Origin: Corynebacterium afermentans subsp. afermentans
GTDB lineage: Bacteria > Actinomycetota > Actinomycetes > Mycobacteriales > Mycobacteriaceae
Assembly: GCF_030408355.1 (NCBI RefSeq)
Contig: NZ_CP046606.1
Coordinates: 2,170,001 to 2,234,000 of the forward strand
Direction of reading: 5' to 3'
DNA: 64,000 nt
Shown: piece by piece, positions 46,614 through 57,461 of the stretch
How positions within the stretch are numbered: the stretch's first letter is position 1
How the letters are laid out: every line of letters begins with the position of its first letter
Notes under the pieces: model-generated
The model's input: only the letters and a program-made list of their open reading frames with translations
The model's database searches: none
What the model was told of the DNA's origin: nothing
Position numbers and translations under genes: made by a program

Positions 46614-47348
46614 ATGACTAAGCCGCAGGTTCCCGCCGCGCACAATGTGTTGCGCATCCTGGCGCTGTTGTCCACCACGGACGCGCCGATTTCCGCCACC
46701 CGCATCCAGCGCGAGCTGGACCTGCCGCGTTCCACCACCTATCACCTGCTGCGGGAGCTGGAGGATTCCGGGTTTGTGGTGCACCTGCGCAAGCCCGGCA
46801 CGTACGGGCTGGGGCTGGCGTCGTACCGCATGGCGCAGGCGTACACCACGCAGCAGCCGCTGGTGCGGCTGGCCACGAAGCCGCTGGCGCGGATCGCCGA
46901 GCTCGCGGGCGGTTCGGCGCACTTGACGCGCCTCGCTGGTCCGGAGATTGTGTACTTGCACGAGGTGCGCGCCCCCGGTGCGGTGTCGCTGGTCACGGAG
47001 GTGGGCGTGCGTTTGCCGTCGTTGAAGACCGCCTCGGGGCGCATCATGCTTGCGCAGCTGCCGGAGGCGGAGCTGCGCGCCGCGTACAACTCCTCGGGCG
47101 AGCGCCGCCGCTACAGCGAGGTCAAAGAGGAGCTTTCTGCTTATCGACGCCAAGGGTTCGCCACCGAGCACGAAGCCATCTCGCGCGGCCAGGAGTCCGT
47201 GGCGGTGGCGGTGCTGGACCACCTTTCGCGCCCAGCGGCGGCGCTCGCGGTGACCTTCGCCGTGGGCAGCGCGGACACGCAACAGCTGGTCAGCGCGCTG
47301 CACACCGCCGCCGAGGGGCTGCGGGCACAGTTCTTCGGAAACGTGTGA
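46614..47348 (+). CDS. hutR: IclR-family regulator of histidine utilisation
   Basis: A 244-residue IclR-type regulator. The winged helix is at ~10-70 (VLRILALLSTTDAPISATRI and LPRSTTYHLLRELEDSGFV), followed by the effector domain with HEVRAPGAVSLVTEVG and KTASGRIMLAQL. ATG 46614 follows a TACTAA -10-like element at once, so the transcript may be leaderless. Position between hutG and hutH matches HutR of other corynebacteria, where it activates hut genes; the effector is probably urocanate or histidine. Confidence 0.9.
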   Translation: MTKPQVPAAHNVLRILALLSTTDAPISATRIQRELDLPRSTTYHLLRELEDSGFVVHLRKPGTYGLGLASYRMAQAYTTQQPLVRLATKPLARIAELAGGSAHLTRLAGPEIVYLHEVRAPGAVSLVTEVGVRLPSLKTASGRIMLAQLPEAELRAAYNSSGERRRYSEVKEELSAYRRQGFATEHEAISRGQESVAVAVLDHLSRPAAALAVTFAVGSADTQQLVSALHTAAEGLRAQFFGNV

Positions 47349-47381
47349 TCGGACACACTTTTTTAGGCTACTATCACGTCC

Positions 47382-48923
47382 ATGACGCACACAGTTTCAG
47401 TTGGAATTGGGGCCCTGTCCATCGAGGACGTTGTGGCCGTCGCCCGCCACGGAGCCGAGGTCGCCATCGACCCGACGGCCCTTGATGAGATCGCCGCGAC
47501 CCGCAAGCGCGTCGAAGAGCTCGCCGCGGATCCCACCCCGGTCTACGGCGTCTCCACCGGTTTCGGCGCACTGGCTACCAAACACATCCCGGAGGACATG
47601 CGCGCCCAGCTGCAAGTCTCCTTGGTCCGCTCCCACGCTGCGGGTACCGGTCCTGAGGTGGAAGAAGAGGTCATCCGCGCGCTGATGCTGCTGCGCCTGT
47701 CCACGCTGTGCACCGGCCGCACCGGCGTGCGCCCCGTGGTCGCAGAAACCTACGCCGCCGCGCTCAACGCCGGCATCACCCCGGTGGTGCGCGAGTACGG
47801 CTCACTCGGCTGCTCCGGCGACCTGGCGCCGTTGGCGCACTGCGCGCTGGCGCTGCTCGGCGAGGGCGAAGTCCGCGTGCGCGGCGGCAAGATCGTCCCG
47901 GCGGCTGAGGCGCTTTCGGCTGCCGGCATCGAGCCGCTGGTGCTGCGTGAAAAGGAGGGCCTGGCGCTGATCAACGGCACCGACGGCATGCTCGGCATGC
48001 TGTGCCTGGCCATCGCGGATCTGCGCGAGGCCGCCAAGGTCTCCGACATCGCCACCGCCATGAGCGTCGAGGGCCTGACAGGCACCCTGTCCGTCTTCGA
48101 CGAGGACTTGCAGGAGCTGCGCCCCCACCCTGGCCAGGCGGATTCCGCCTACAACATCCGCACCGTCGCCGCCGGCTCGCCGATCCTCGACGCAGCCCTG
48201 GACGGCTTCAAGACCAACGAGGTCCAAGACGCCTACTCCATCCGCTGCACCCCACAGGTCGCCGGCGGTTTCCGCGACACGCTGGCCCACGTCACCACCG
48301 TTGCGAACCGCGAGCTCGCCGCCGCCAACGACAACCCCGTGGTGGCCAAGGACGGCCGCGTGGCCTCCAACGGCAACTTCCACGGCGCGCCTGTGGCTTA
48401 CGTGTTGGACTTTTTGGCGATTGTGGTGGCGGACTTGGCGTCGATTAGCGAACGGCGCACCGACCGCTTCCTCGACCCCGCCCGCAACCGCGGCCTCAAC
48501 GCCTTCCTCGCCGGCGACCCGGGTGTGGACTCCGGCCACATGATCGCGCAGTACGCGCAAGCCGGCATCGTCGGCGAGCTCAAGCGCAACGCCGTGCCCG
48601 CCTCCGCCGACTCGATCCCGTCCTCGGCGATGCAAGAAGACCACGTCTCTTTGGGCTGGTCCGCCGGGCGCAAGCTGCGCCGCAGCATCGACGGCCTGCA
48701 GCGCGTGCTCGCCGTGGAGATCCTCACCGCCGCCCGCGCGCTGGACATGCGCGACGGCGAGTCCTCCGCCGGCACTGGCGCGGCAGTGTCCGTGCTGCGC
48801 AAGCGTGTCGACGGCCCCGGCACCGACCGTTACCTCTCCCCCGAAATCGAGCACTCCGTGCAGCTAGTCAAGGGCGGCGACTACGTCGAGGCCGTCGAAG
48901 CCGCGGTGGGCCAGCTGCGGTAG
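47382..48923 (+). CDS. hutH: Histidine ammonia-lyase
   Basis: Deaminates histidine to urocanate. The 513-residue protein has normal length. The MIO cofactor triad is Cys-Ser-Gly in GSLGCSGDLAPLAHCALALL near residue 145, where most bacteria have Ala-Ser-Gly; actinobacterial enzymes often show Cys. Other landmarks are YGVSTGFGALA near 47-58, GTDGMLGML and SIRCTPQVAGGFRDTL. It lies 33 bp after hutR. The operator-like element found before hutU is not visible upstream of hutH. Confidence 0.97.
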   Translation: MTHTVSVGIGALSIEDVVAVARHGAEVAIDPTALDEIAATRKRVEELAADPTPVYGVSTGFGALATKHIPEDMRAQLQVSLVRSHAAGTGPEVEEEVIRALMLLRLSTLCTGRTGVRPVVAETYAAALNAGITPVVREYGSLGCSGDLAPLAHCALALLGEGEVRVRGGKIVPAAEALSAAGIEPLVLREKEGLALINGTDGMLGMLCLAIADLREAAKVSDIATAMSVEGLTGTLSVFDEDLQELRPHPGQADSAYNIRTVAAGSPILDAALDGFKTNEVQDAYSIRCTPQVAGGFRDTLAHVTTVANRELAAANDNPVVAKDGRVASNGNFHGAPVAYVLDFLAIVVADLASISERRTDRFLDPARNRGLNAFLAGDPGVDSGHMIAQYAQAGIVGELKRNAVPASADSIPSSAMQEDHVSLGWSAGRKLRRSIDGLQRVLAVEILTAARALDMRDGESSAGTGAAVSVLRKRVDGPGTDRYLSPEIEHSVQLVKGGDYVEAVEAAVGQLR

Positions 48924-48970
48924 GAGGTTTTGGTCCCGGCTTTCAGCCCTGCCCCCCCCCCTTTTCCCAC

Positions 48971-49039
48971 AAACCCTGGGATCAAAAGCCTGGCAACGTG
49001 CCGATTTTTGCCGTTCCCTGGGTGTGGCTCCCAGGGTTT
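48971..49039. repeat. Interrupted inverted repeat downstream of hutH
   Basis: AAACCCTGGGA (48971-48981) and its exact complement TCCCAGGGTTT (49029-49039) are 47 bp apart in the 288-bp gap between hutH and the acyl-CoA dehydrogenase gene. The inner sequence has further partial CTGG and TTGCC repeats. It may end the hutH transcript as a long-range hairpin. A C9 homopolymer lies just before it (48952-48961 region). Confidence 0.5.
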
Positions 49040-49102
49040 GCTGCTTTGCCCAGAGGAGCAAAAGGTGCCGTGCAACTTTGGCTGCCTCCACCCTGTGCGC
49101 GA

Positions 49103-49118
49103 GTCTTGTATCCAAGAC
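49103..49118. promoter_or_regulatory. Operator-like 16-mer upstream of the acyl-CoA dehydrogenase operon
   Basis: GTCTTGTATCCAAGAC is a dyad (7-bp arms with an imperfect centre) 94 bp before the acyl-CoA dehydrogenase ATG. The related GTCTCGCATACGAGAC stands before hutU. Together they define GTCTyGyATmCrAGAC. The inner 14-mer has the same TCT..AT..AGA architecture as the HutR motif I recall from C. resistens (TCTGwwATwCCAGA) with different flanking bases. Confidence 0.6.
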
Positions 49119-49211
49119 AACTCCCGCCGGAAGCCAGATGTGACCTCCAAAAACCTCCATACACTGTCGCGCACACCATAGTTTCGCGTCGATTGTGATT
49201 GGAGTCTCATC

Positions 49212-50378
49212 ATGGCTGGACGGTACCCGAACGGCGATTTCTACGATTTTGAGTCCGAGCTGCCCGCGGAGGAAAAGGAGATCCTCCACAACGTCCGCGA
49301 GTGGGCGACGGAGAAAGTGTTGCCCATCGCCGTGGACTACTGGAACCGATCGGAGTTCCCGCACGAGCTGCTGCCGTCGATAGGCGAGCTGAACATCATC
49401 AGTCTCGTGCGCGGCCAGGGCCGCTCCCGTCTGCTAGCCGGCCTGGTTGCGGCGGAGATCCACCGCGCGGACGGCTCCGTGGGCACGTTCTTCTCCGGCC
49501 AGGACGGCCTGTTCACCGGCAGCATCGAGCTGCTTGGCTCCGAGGAGCAGAAGGAGCGCTGGCTGCCGGACCTGTACGCGGTGCGCAAAACCGGCGTGCT
49601 GGCAATCACCGAGCCGGAGGCCGGTTCCGACGTCGCACAGGGCATGCGCACCACCGCCACCAAGGTCGACGGCGGCTGGATCCTCAACGGCGCAAAGCGC
49701 TGGATCGGCAACGCCACCTTCTCCGACTACGTCGCCGTCTACGCCCGCGACCCGGAGGACGATCAGGTCAAGGGCTTCATCGTGGACACTTCCGCGGAGG
49801 GCTACACCGCCACGCTGATGGAAAACCGCATCGCCATCCGCGCGGTGCAAAACGCCGACATCACCCTGGACAACGTCTTCGTCCCAGACAGCGACAAGCT
49901 CGAGGGCGCGAACTCGTTCAAAGACATCAACAAGGTGTTCAAGAGCGCACGATCCACGGTGGGCTGGCAGGCCGTCGGCACGCAGATGGGCGCCCTTGAC
50001 GTCGCGCTCGGCTACGCGGACGAGCGCATCCAGTTTGGCAAGAAGATCTCCTCATTCCAGCTCAACCAGAACAAGCTGGCCACGATGCAGGGCAACCTGG
50101 TCGCCTCCGAATCCATGATGGCGCAGCTCGCCCGCATGGAGGACCGCGGCTCCGCCAACAACGAGCAGTCCGCGCTGGCCAAGGGGTTCACCTCGAAACT
50201 CATGCGTGAAACGGTCGCGCTCGGCCGCGAGATCCTGGGCGGCAACGGTCTGATCTCGGACTACCGCATGGCCAAGATCTTCAACGACGCGGAGGCGATC
50301 TACTCCTACGAGGGCACCTACGACATCAACCAGCTCATCGTCGGCCGCTCCATCACGGGCGAGTCGGCGTTCGTGTAG
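49212..50378 (+). CDS. Acyl-CoA dehydrogenase (glutaryl-CoA dehydrogenase-like)
   Basis: FAD-dependent acyl-CoA dehydrogenase of 388 residues. FAD and substrate motifs are VLAITEPEAGSDVAQGMRTT near 132-151 and WIGNATFSDYVAVYA. The catalytic Glu is in the C-terminal AIYSYEGTYDINQLIVGR near residue 362, the position used by glutaryl- and short-chain acyl-CoA dehydrogenases. It is first in a three-gene operon with a type III CoA-transferase (21-bp gap) and a YjiH permease, placed inside the hut cluster. Substrate is unknown; imidazolepropionyl-CoA and glutaryl-CoA are the candidates discussed in the findings. Confidence 0.9.
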   Translation: MAGRYPNGDFYDFESELPAEEKEILHNVREWATEKVLPIAVDYWNRSEFPHELLPSIGELNIISLVRGQGRSRLLAGLVAAEIHRADGSVGTFFSGQDGLFTGSIELLGSEEQKERWLPDLYAVRKTGVLAITEPEAGSDVAQGMRTTATKVDGGWILNGAKRWIGNATFSDYVAVYARDPEDDQVKGFIVDTSAEGYTATLMENRIAIRAVQNADITLDNVFVPDSDKLEGANSFKDINKVFKSARSTVGWQAVGTQMGALDVALGYADERIQFGKKISSFQLNQNKLATMQGNLVASESMMAQLARMEDRGSANNEQSALAKGFTSKLMRETVALGREILGGNGLISDYRMAKIFNDAEAIYSYEGTYDINQLIVGRSITGESAFV

Positions 50379-50399
50379 TTCGGGTTAGGAGGAAACACC

Positions 50400-51530
50400 A
50401 TGAATGCACCACTTTCCGGCATCCGCGTCCTCGATCTATCCCGAGTGCTCGCGGGCCCGTTCTGCTCCATGATCCTGGCGGATCTCGGCGCCGAGGTGAT
50501 CAAGGTGGAATCGCCCTGGGGCGATGATTCGCGCCAGTTCGGCCCGTTCGTGGACGGCACGTCCGCCTACTACCGCCTGTTCAACCGCTCGAAGATGGGC
50601 ATCACGCTGGACTTCAAAAACGACGACGACAAGGAGGTGCTGCGTGACCTGGTCCGCCGCGCCGACGTGGTCGTGGAGAATTTCCGCCCGGGCGTGTTGG
50701 AGAAGCTCGGTTTGGGCCCGGAGGGACTGTTGGAGGTCAACCCTCGGCTCGTCGTCACGAGCATCTCCGGCTTCGGTCAGACCGGATCTTTGTCCAAGGA
50801 ACCGGCGTACGACCTGGTCGCCCAGGCGATGAGCGGCCTCATGTCCATCACCGGCTGGCCCAACGGCAAGCCGACGCGCGTCGGCATCTCCCTGGGCGAC
50901 CTGATCCCAGGCCTCTACGCCGCCATCGGCACCGTCTCCGCGCTCTACCACCGCGAATCCACCGGCCGCGGCCAGCATCTGGATCTGGCTATGTACGACT
51001 CGCTTATCTCCGTCATGGAGTCCGTGGGCATGCGCGCGCTTTACGACGACGTCCCGCCCACCCGCATCGGCAACGACCACGGCCTCTCCGCGCCGTTTTC
51101 CACGTATGCGACCAAGGACGGCGACGTGGTCATCGCGATCACCACGAACCGGCTGTTCGAGCGCCTGGCAAACGCGCTGGACATCCCGGAGATGGCCACC
51201 GACCACCGCTTTGCCGAACCGGTGGCCCGCTCCGAGAACCGCGTCGCGCTGCGCGAACTCATCGAAGAAGCGCTGAGCACCAAAACCCGCGCCGAGACGA
51301 TCGCGCTGTTTGAAGAGCACGGCGTGCCCACCGCCCGCGTCTACCACCTGGACGAGACGCTGCGCAGCCCGTTCGCGGAAGAACGCGGCGTGGTGGTGGA
51401 AGAAACGGATGGGTTCCGCACCCTCGCGTCCCCGCTCAAGCTGGCCGGCATGGAAGGGCCAAAGCCGGCGCCGGAGCTGGGGCAACACAACGACCGCATC
51501 GAGTCTTGGCTGAGCGAAGACCCGCGCTAA
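50400..51530 (+). CDS. Type III CoA-transferase (CaiB/BaiF family)
   Basis: A 376-residue CoA-transferase moving CoA between carboxylic acids. It begins PLSGIRVLDLSRVLAGPFCS with LADLGAEVIKVE and the conserved RSKMGITLDFKNDDDKEVL, VENFRPGVLEKLGLG and SGFGQTGSL. The catalytic Asp is in GQHLDLAMYDSLISVM. A strong GGAGGA precedes the ATG. It lies between an acyl-CoA dehydrogenase and a YjiH permease, so it probably activates the imported acid for the dehydrogenase. Confidence 0.92.
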   Translation: MNAPLSGIRVLDLSRVLAGPFCSMILADLGAEVIKVESPWGDDSRQFGPFVDGTSAYYRLFNRSKMGITLDFKNDDDKEVLRDLVRRADVVVENFRPGVLEKLGLGPEGLLEVNPRLVVTSISGFGQTGSLSKEPAYDLVAQAMSGLMSITGWPNGKPTRVGISLGDLIPGLYAAIGTVSALYHRESTGRGQHLDLAMYDSLISVMESVGMRALYDDVPPTRIGNDHGLSAPFSTYATKDGDVVIAITTNRLFERLANALDIPEMATDHRFAEPVARSENRVALRELIEEALSTKTRAETIALFEEHGVPTARVYHLDETLRSPFAEERGVVVEETDGFRTLASPLKLAGMEGPKPAPELGQHNDRIESWLSEDPR

Positions 51531-51551
51531 GTTCCGCGAAGGAGCAGCACC

Positions 51552-52949
51552 ATGGAGGACCCCCTCAACACCCGCCGCGGCGGAAGCACCCGTTGGATCA
51601 AAGGCGAAAGCATCGCCCCTGTGCCCTCAATGCCCGAGCCGCACGAGGCAGACCGCACCGACCCGAAGCAGAAGTGGCGCTTCTTCGTCTACAGCGCCAT
51701 CGGCTCGTTCGCATTCTTCGTGCCTTTCACAGTGGGCGAGAAGAACACGATTTTGCTGGACCACATCGTGGGCTGGCTGCAAGAAGGGCTCAGCGCCGCG
51801 CTGCCGTACATCACACTGGTGATGATCACCGCCGGCGCCGTCTACCAGTTTGCCACCGGCAAGTGGCGCGAGGATCGGGCGCGCGCGGTGTTCGCCTTCC
51901 TCTCCGCGTTGGCCGTGCTGCTGTGCGCGATGCTGGTGTTCGGCTTCGGTCCGGCATTTCTTTTCGACGAACGCCTCGGCCCCTTCATCCTGAACAAGCT
52001 GGTCATCCCCGTCGGCCTGCTTATCCCGGTGGGCGCGATCTTCCTCGGCCTACTGGTCGGCTTCGGCCTGATGGAGTTCATCGGCGTGCTGGTGCAGCGC
52101 TTCATGCGGCCCGTCTACCACACGCCGGGCAAATCCGCGGTGGACGCAGTGGCGTCGTTTCTGGGCTCGTACTCGCTGGGCCTTTTGATTACTAACCGCG
52201 TCTACCGCACCGGCGGCTACACCGCCCGCGAAGCGTCCATCATCGCGGCCGGGTTCTCCACCGCCTCGGCAACGTTCATGGTTGTTGTCGCCCGCACCCT
52301 GGACCTAATGCACATCTGGGGCGTGTACTTCGCCGTGACGTTGATCGTCTGCTTCCTGGTCACCATCGTCGTGGTGCGCATCCCACCGCTTTCCACCATC
52401 CCGGACGACTACTACCCCGGCGTCACCCCGCAACCCGAGGAGCAGGTGGAAGGCAACGTGTTCGCCGCCGCGTGGAAGGAAGCGATGGCGTTTCTCGCGC
52501 AGGCCGACTCGCTGCCGAAAACGCTGTGGCGCAACTTCAAAGATGGCGTGATCATGACCATCCAGGTCATCCCCGGCATCATGGCCGTGGGCATCATCGG
52601 CCTGGCGCTGGCGTTCTACACCCCGGCCTTCAAGATCCTCGGCGCGGTGTTCTACCCGCTCGCCCTACTGTTCCAGCTGCCCGACCCGTGGCTGGCCTCT
52701 GAGGCATTCGCCATCGGCCTGTCCGAGCTGTTCCTGCCGGCAACACTGGTATCCGGCAACGAGTCGGAAGTGCTGCGCTTCACCGTCGGAGTGGTCTCCA
52801 TCAGCCAGGTGTTCTTCTTCTCCTCGATGATCCCGGCGGTGCTCGCCACGGACATCCCGCTGAAGATCAACCACATGGTGATCATCTGGTTCCAGCGCGT
52901 AGTGCTGTCGATCATCCTGACGGTGCCGATCGCGTACCTGATCTTCTAG
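51552..52949 (+). CDS. YjiH-family permease 2
   Basis: A 465-residue membrane protein, clearly paralogous to the product of 44115-45602: [20 protein letters not shown] is identical, and [20 protein letters not shown] and the C-terminal segment are close. The hydrophilic N-terminus is shorter (~40 residues). It is the third gene of the acyl-CoA dehydrogenase/CoA-transferase operon, 21 bp after the transferase, so it is probably the importer of that pathway's substrate. A hairpin with 28-bp perfect arms follows. Confidence 0.82.
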   Translation: MEDPLNTRRGGSTRWIKGESIAPVPSMPEPHEADRTDPKQKWRFFVYSAIGSFAFFVPFTVGEKNTILLDHIVGWLQEGLSAALPYITLVMITAGAVYQFATGKWREDRARAVFAFLSALAVLLCAMLVFGFGPAFLFDERLGPFILNKLVIPVGLLIPVGAIFLGLLVGFGLMEFIGVLVQRFMRPVYHTPGKSAVDAVASFLGSYSLGLLITNRVYRTGGYTAREASIIAAGFSTASATFMVVVARTLDLMHIWGVYFAVTLIVCFLVTIVVVRIPPLSTIPDDYYPGVTPQPEEQVEGNVFAAAWKEAMAFLAQADSLPKTLWRNFKDGVIMTIQVIPGIMAVGIIGLALAFYTPAFKILGAVFYPLALLFQLPDPWLASEAFAIGLSELFLPATLVSGNESEVLRFTVGVVSISQVFFFSSMIPAVLATDIPLKINHMVIIWFQRVVLSIILTVPIAYLIF

Positions 52950-52965
52950 CGCCTGGTGCTTCAGA

Positions 52966-53028
52966 CCCTGAGCAAGCGATCCAGAGCATGCCCCAATTCC
53001 GGGCATGCTCTGGATCGCTTGCTCAGGG
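52966..53028 (+). terminator. Hairpin with perfect 28-bp arms after YjiH permease 2
   Basis: Arms 52966-52993 and 53001-53028 are exact complements over 28 bp with a 7-nt loop (CAATTCC). The left arm starts CCCTGAGCAAGCG. One more A-T pair is possible outside. It sits 17 bp after the stop and ahead of hutU, so termination of the upstream operon is likely; arms this long are unusual for a plain intrinsic terminator and only a short TTT follows. Confidence 0.75.
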
Positions 53029-53061
53029 TTTGTGCGCGAGCACGGGCCCCTCCCTCAAAAA

Positions 53062-53077
53062 GTCTCGCATACGAGAC
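53062..53077. promoter_or_regulatory. Operator-like 16-mer upstream of hutU
   Basis: GTCTCGCATACGAGAC is a dyad 91 bp before the hutU ATG. It shares 12 of 16 positions with the element at 49103-49118, and both lie ~91-94 bp from the start codon of the gene they precede. A common regulator of the two operons is likely. Confidence 0.6.
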
Positions 53078-53167
53078 AAATGGCCCTACGCCACCCTCCG
53101 CGCATCCTGTGACGAGCGTTACTGTTTATCCGATACCTCGATTGGGCAACAACAGAAAGGAATTCCC

Positions 53168-54859
<1,692 letters not shown>

Positions 54860-54871
54860 CCCCTTACTCAT

Positions 54872-54909
54872 GCGCTGACGTTTCCCCTCGTGGGCGCGTC
54901 AGCGCTTTT
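54872..54909 (+). terminator. Hairpin with T tail between hutU and hutI
   Basis: GCGCTGACG and CGTCAGCGC form a 9-bp stem around a 16-nt loop followed by TTTT. It is a partial or attenuating intrinsic terminator inside the hutU-hutI unit; hutI starts 43 bp further on with its own AGAAAGG site. Confidence 0.65.
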
Positions 54910-54951
54910 CATTACCCTGGGCCCTGCAAACCCTCGAAGAAAGGCACACTC

Positions 54952-56145
54952 ATGAGCACCTTCATCACCGGTATTTCCGAGCTGCGCACCGTCTCAGAGC
55001 TCGGCACCATCAAAGACGCCGCAATGCTTATCGACGACGGCGTGGTCACCTGGGTCGGCCCCGCCAACGAGGCGCCAGCTGAGGCGGCGAAGGCGGCGGA
55101 AACTGTAGACGTCGAGAAGCGAGCTGTGCTCCCTGGCTGGGTGGATTCCCACACGCACATGGTCTTCGACGGCAACCGCGCCGAGGAGTTCGAGGCGCGC
55201 ATGGCCGGCGAAGGCTACGCCGCCGGCGGCATCGCCGTGACCATGGAAGCCACCCGCTCCGCGGGCGAGGAGCGCCTGGACAAACTGGTGGCGGAGCGCA
55301 TCGCCGCGGCGCAGGCGCTGGGCACCACCACCTTTGAAACCAAGACCGGCTACGGCCTCAACGTCGAATCCGAGGCCGAGGCCGCGCGCGTGGCAGCCCG
55401 CCACGTCGACGAAGTCACCTTCCTCGGCGCCCACCTCGTGCCGCCGGGGGCGGACGCCGACGAGTACCTCGACGAGGTCGTCGGCCCGATGCTCGACGCG
55501 GTAAAGGACCACGTGCAGTGGATCGACGTGTTCTGCGAGCGCGGCGCGTTCAACGAGGAGCAGTCCCGCCGCGTCCTCGAGGCCGGCAAGGCCGCTGGCC
55601 TGGGCGTTCGCGTGCACGGCAACCAGCTCGGCGAAGGCCCCGGCGTGAAGCTCGCCGTGGAGACGGGTGCCGCCAGCGTCGACCACGTGAACTACCTGTC
55701 CGACGAAGACATCAAGCTGCTGGCCGAGTCGGAGACCGTCGCGACGCTGCTGCCCGCCTGCGACCTGTCCACCCGCGAGGAGCTCGCCCCGGGCCGCAAG
55801 CTCATCGACGCCGGCGCAACCGTCGCCATCGCCTCCAACCTGAACCCGGGCACCTCGTACACCTCCTCGATGAACTTCTGCGTCACCACCGCGGTGCTGC
55901 AGCAGCGCCTCACCCTCGACGAGGCCATCGAGGCTGCCACCACCGGCGGCGCGAAGGCATTGCGACGCCACAACGTCGGCGACGGCAAGGACCCCCAAGG
56001 CCGACCGGCGAAGGGCACCCTCGTGCCCGGCGCGGCCGCCGACCTGCACATCCTCGACGCCGAGAACGCCATCAACCTGGCGTACCGCCCGGGCATGCCG
56101 ATCACCTGGCAGACCTGGGTCGCAGGCCAAAAGGTCTACGGCTAG
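54952..56145 (+). CDS. hutI: Imidazolonepropionase
   Basis: Zn/Fe-dependent amidohydrolase opening imidazolonepropionate to N-formimidoyl-glutamate. At 397 residues it has normal length. Metal ligands are in DSHTHMVFDGNRAEEFEARM near 64-83; TFETKTGYGLNVESE follows, then VHGNQLGEGPGVKLAVETGA, SVDHVNYL and ASNLNPGTSYTSSM. AGAAAGG precedes ATG 54952. Its product is the substrate of HutG encoded at 45611-46576. Confidence 0.96.
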   Translation: MSTFITGISELRTVSELGTIKDAAMLIDDGVVTWVGPANEAPAEAAKAAETVDVEKRAVLPGWVDSHTHMVFDGNRAEEFEARMAGEGYAAGGIAVTMEATRSAGEERLDKLVAERIAAAQALGTTTFETKTGYGLNVESEAEAARVAARHVDEVTFLGAHLVPPGADADEYLDEVVGPMLDAVKDHVQWIDVFCERGAFNEEQSRRVLEAGKAAGLGVRVHGNQLGEGPGVKLAVETGAASVDHVNYLSDEDIKLLAESETVATLLPACDLSTREELAPGRKLIDAGATVAIASNLNPGTSYTSSMNFCVTTAVLQQRLTLDEAIEAATTGGAKALRRHNVGDGKDPQGRPAKGTLVPGAAADLHILDAENAINLAYRPGMPITWQTWVAGQKVYG

Positions 56146-56197
56146 GCGCCCGGCCCCCGCGTCCCAGCGCCCGCGTCCCAGCGCCCCAAATTCGCGG

Positions 56198-56262
56198 ATC
56201 CAGCTAGTAAGACCCAGCTATTCGCCGAAAATCAGCGAATAGCTGGGTCTTACTAGCTGGAT
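56198..56262. terminator. Hairpin with perfect 28-bp arms between hutI and ugpC
   Basis: Arms 56198-56225 and 56235-56262 are exact complements over 28 bp with a 9-nt loop (CGAAAATCA). The left arm starts ATCCAGCTAGTAAG. It lies between convergent hutI and ugpC and could terminate both. Its size and perfection match the hairpin at 52966-53028, though the sequence differs. Just before it, CGCGTCCCAGCGCCC is directly repeated. Confidence 0.7.
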
Positions 56263-56297
56263 TTGGCCGTTAGCCCGCGCCCGAAACCGGCCGAGCG

Positions 56298-57428
56298 TTA
56301 AAGGTAGTCGTAGTTGATCTCGGTCTCCGGGTCGAAGAACACCACGCCACCTTCCATTGGGCGCAGGTAGATGGTGTCGCCGTGGTTGACTTCGATGCCG
56401 CGTGGAACCTTGACCGTGATGCGGTCGCCACGCACCGCGATGACGTTGTCGGCCGTTTCCCGGCGGTGCCCGTAGACGTAAAGATCGGAGCCGAGGTGCT
56501 CCACAATGTCGACCTCAACCGGCAACCCGTAATGCTCACCCGGCTGATTCACGCCGACGATCTCCCAGTTCTCCGGGCGCACACCGACGATCACGCGATC
56601 GGACTCCACTTTGGCGGCAAGCTCACGCGTAATGAAATAGTCCAGCGCGTGGCCCTTGCCGCCGACGACGTGACCGTCGATGAACGGCACGTTGTCAATC
56701 AACGTCATCGCCGGCGAACCGATAAACGATGCGACGAACGTGTTGCCCGGGTTGTTGTACAGGTTCGCCGGGGTATCAACCTGCTGAATGATGCCTTTCT
56801 TCAGCACGCAAACCCGATCACCCATGGTCATTGCCTCGGTCTGATCGTGAGTGACGTAGACCGTGGTGGTGCGCAACTTGCGTTGCAGCTGCAGAATCTG
56901 CGCGCGGGTGGACACACGCAGCTTGGCGTCCAGGTTGGACAGCGGTTCGTCCATGAGGAACACCTTCGGCTCACGCACGATTGCCCGCCCCATGGCCACG
57001 CGCTGCCGCTGACCACCGGACATCGCCGCAGGCTTTTTGTCCAGGAGATCCTCGAGCTCCAGCATCTTCGCCGCGAAGTCCACCCGTTCCTTGATGGTCG
57101 CTTTATCCGCCTTGGCGTTTTCCAACGCGAACGCCATATTCTGGCGCGCCGTCATATTTGGATAGAGAGCGTAAGACTGGAACACCATGGCGACGTCGCG
57201 GTCACGCGGACGCGTTTCCGTCACGTCCTCGCCGTCGATGAAGATCTGCCCTTCATCTACCGGCTCCAACCCTGCGAGCATACGCAGCGTCGTCGACTTG
57301 CCGCAGCCGGACGGACCGACCAGAACGAGGAACTCACCGTCGGCGATGTCCAGACTGATGCGGCTGACCGCAGGCGGGCGCGACGGATCGTAGATACGGG
57401 ACGCTTGGCTGAACTCAACGGTTGCCAT
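56298..57428 (-). CDS. ugpC: Glycerol-phosphate ABC transporter ATPase
   Basis: ATP-binding subunit of 376 residues. Walker A is GPSGCGKST near 37-45, Q-loop region QSYALYPNMTARQNMAF, signature MSGGQRQRVAMGRAIV near 134-149 and Walker B VFLMDEPLSNLD, then the switch His in YVTHDQTEAMTMGD. A C-terminal TOBE/regulatory domain follows. It is the last gene of a minus-strand ugpA-E-B-C operon, 33 bp after ugpB. Assignment to glycerol-phosphate rather than another sugar rests on gene order and the nearby glpQ genes. Confidence 0.88.
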   Translation of the reverse strand: MATVEFSQASRIYDPSRPPAVSRISLDIADGEFLVLVGPSGCGKSTTLRMLAGLEPVDEGQIFIDGEDVTETRPRDRDVAMVFQSYALYPNMTARQNMAFALENAKADKATIKERVDFAAKMLELEDLLDKKPAAMSGGQRQRVAMGRAIVREPKVFLMDEPLSNLDAKLRVSTRAQILQLQRKLRTTTVYVTHDQTEAMTMGDRVCVLKKGIIQQVDTPANLYNNPGNTFVASFIGSPAMTLIDNVPFIDGHVVGGKGHALDYFITRELAAKVESDRVIVGVRPENWEIVGVNQPGEHYGLPVEVDIVEHLGSDLYVYGHRRETADNVIAVRGDRITVKVPRGIEVNHGDTIYLRPMEGGVVFFDPETEINYDYL

Positions 57429-57461
57429 GGGCGGCTCCTTCTTTCGCTCGAGCCTGGAAGG

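Noticed and set aside
52988-53167. 60-residue N-terminal extension of urocanate hydratase
   Set aside because: It would cross the 28-bp-arm hairpin and the operator-like dyad; ATG 53168 has a ribosome binding site and gives the family's N-terminus.
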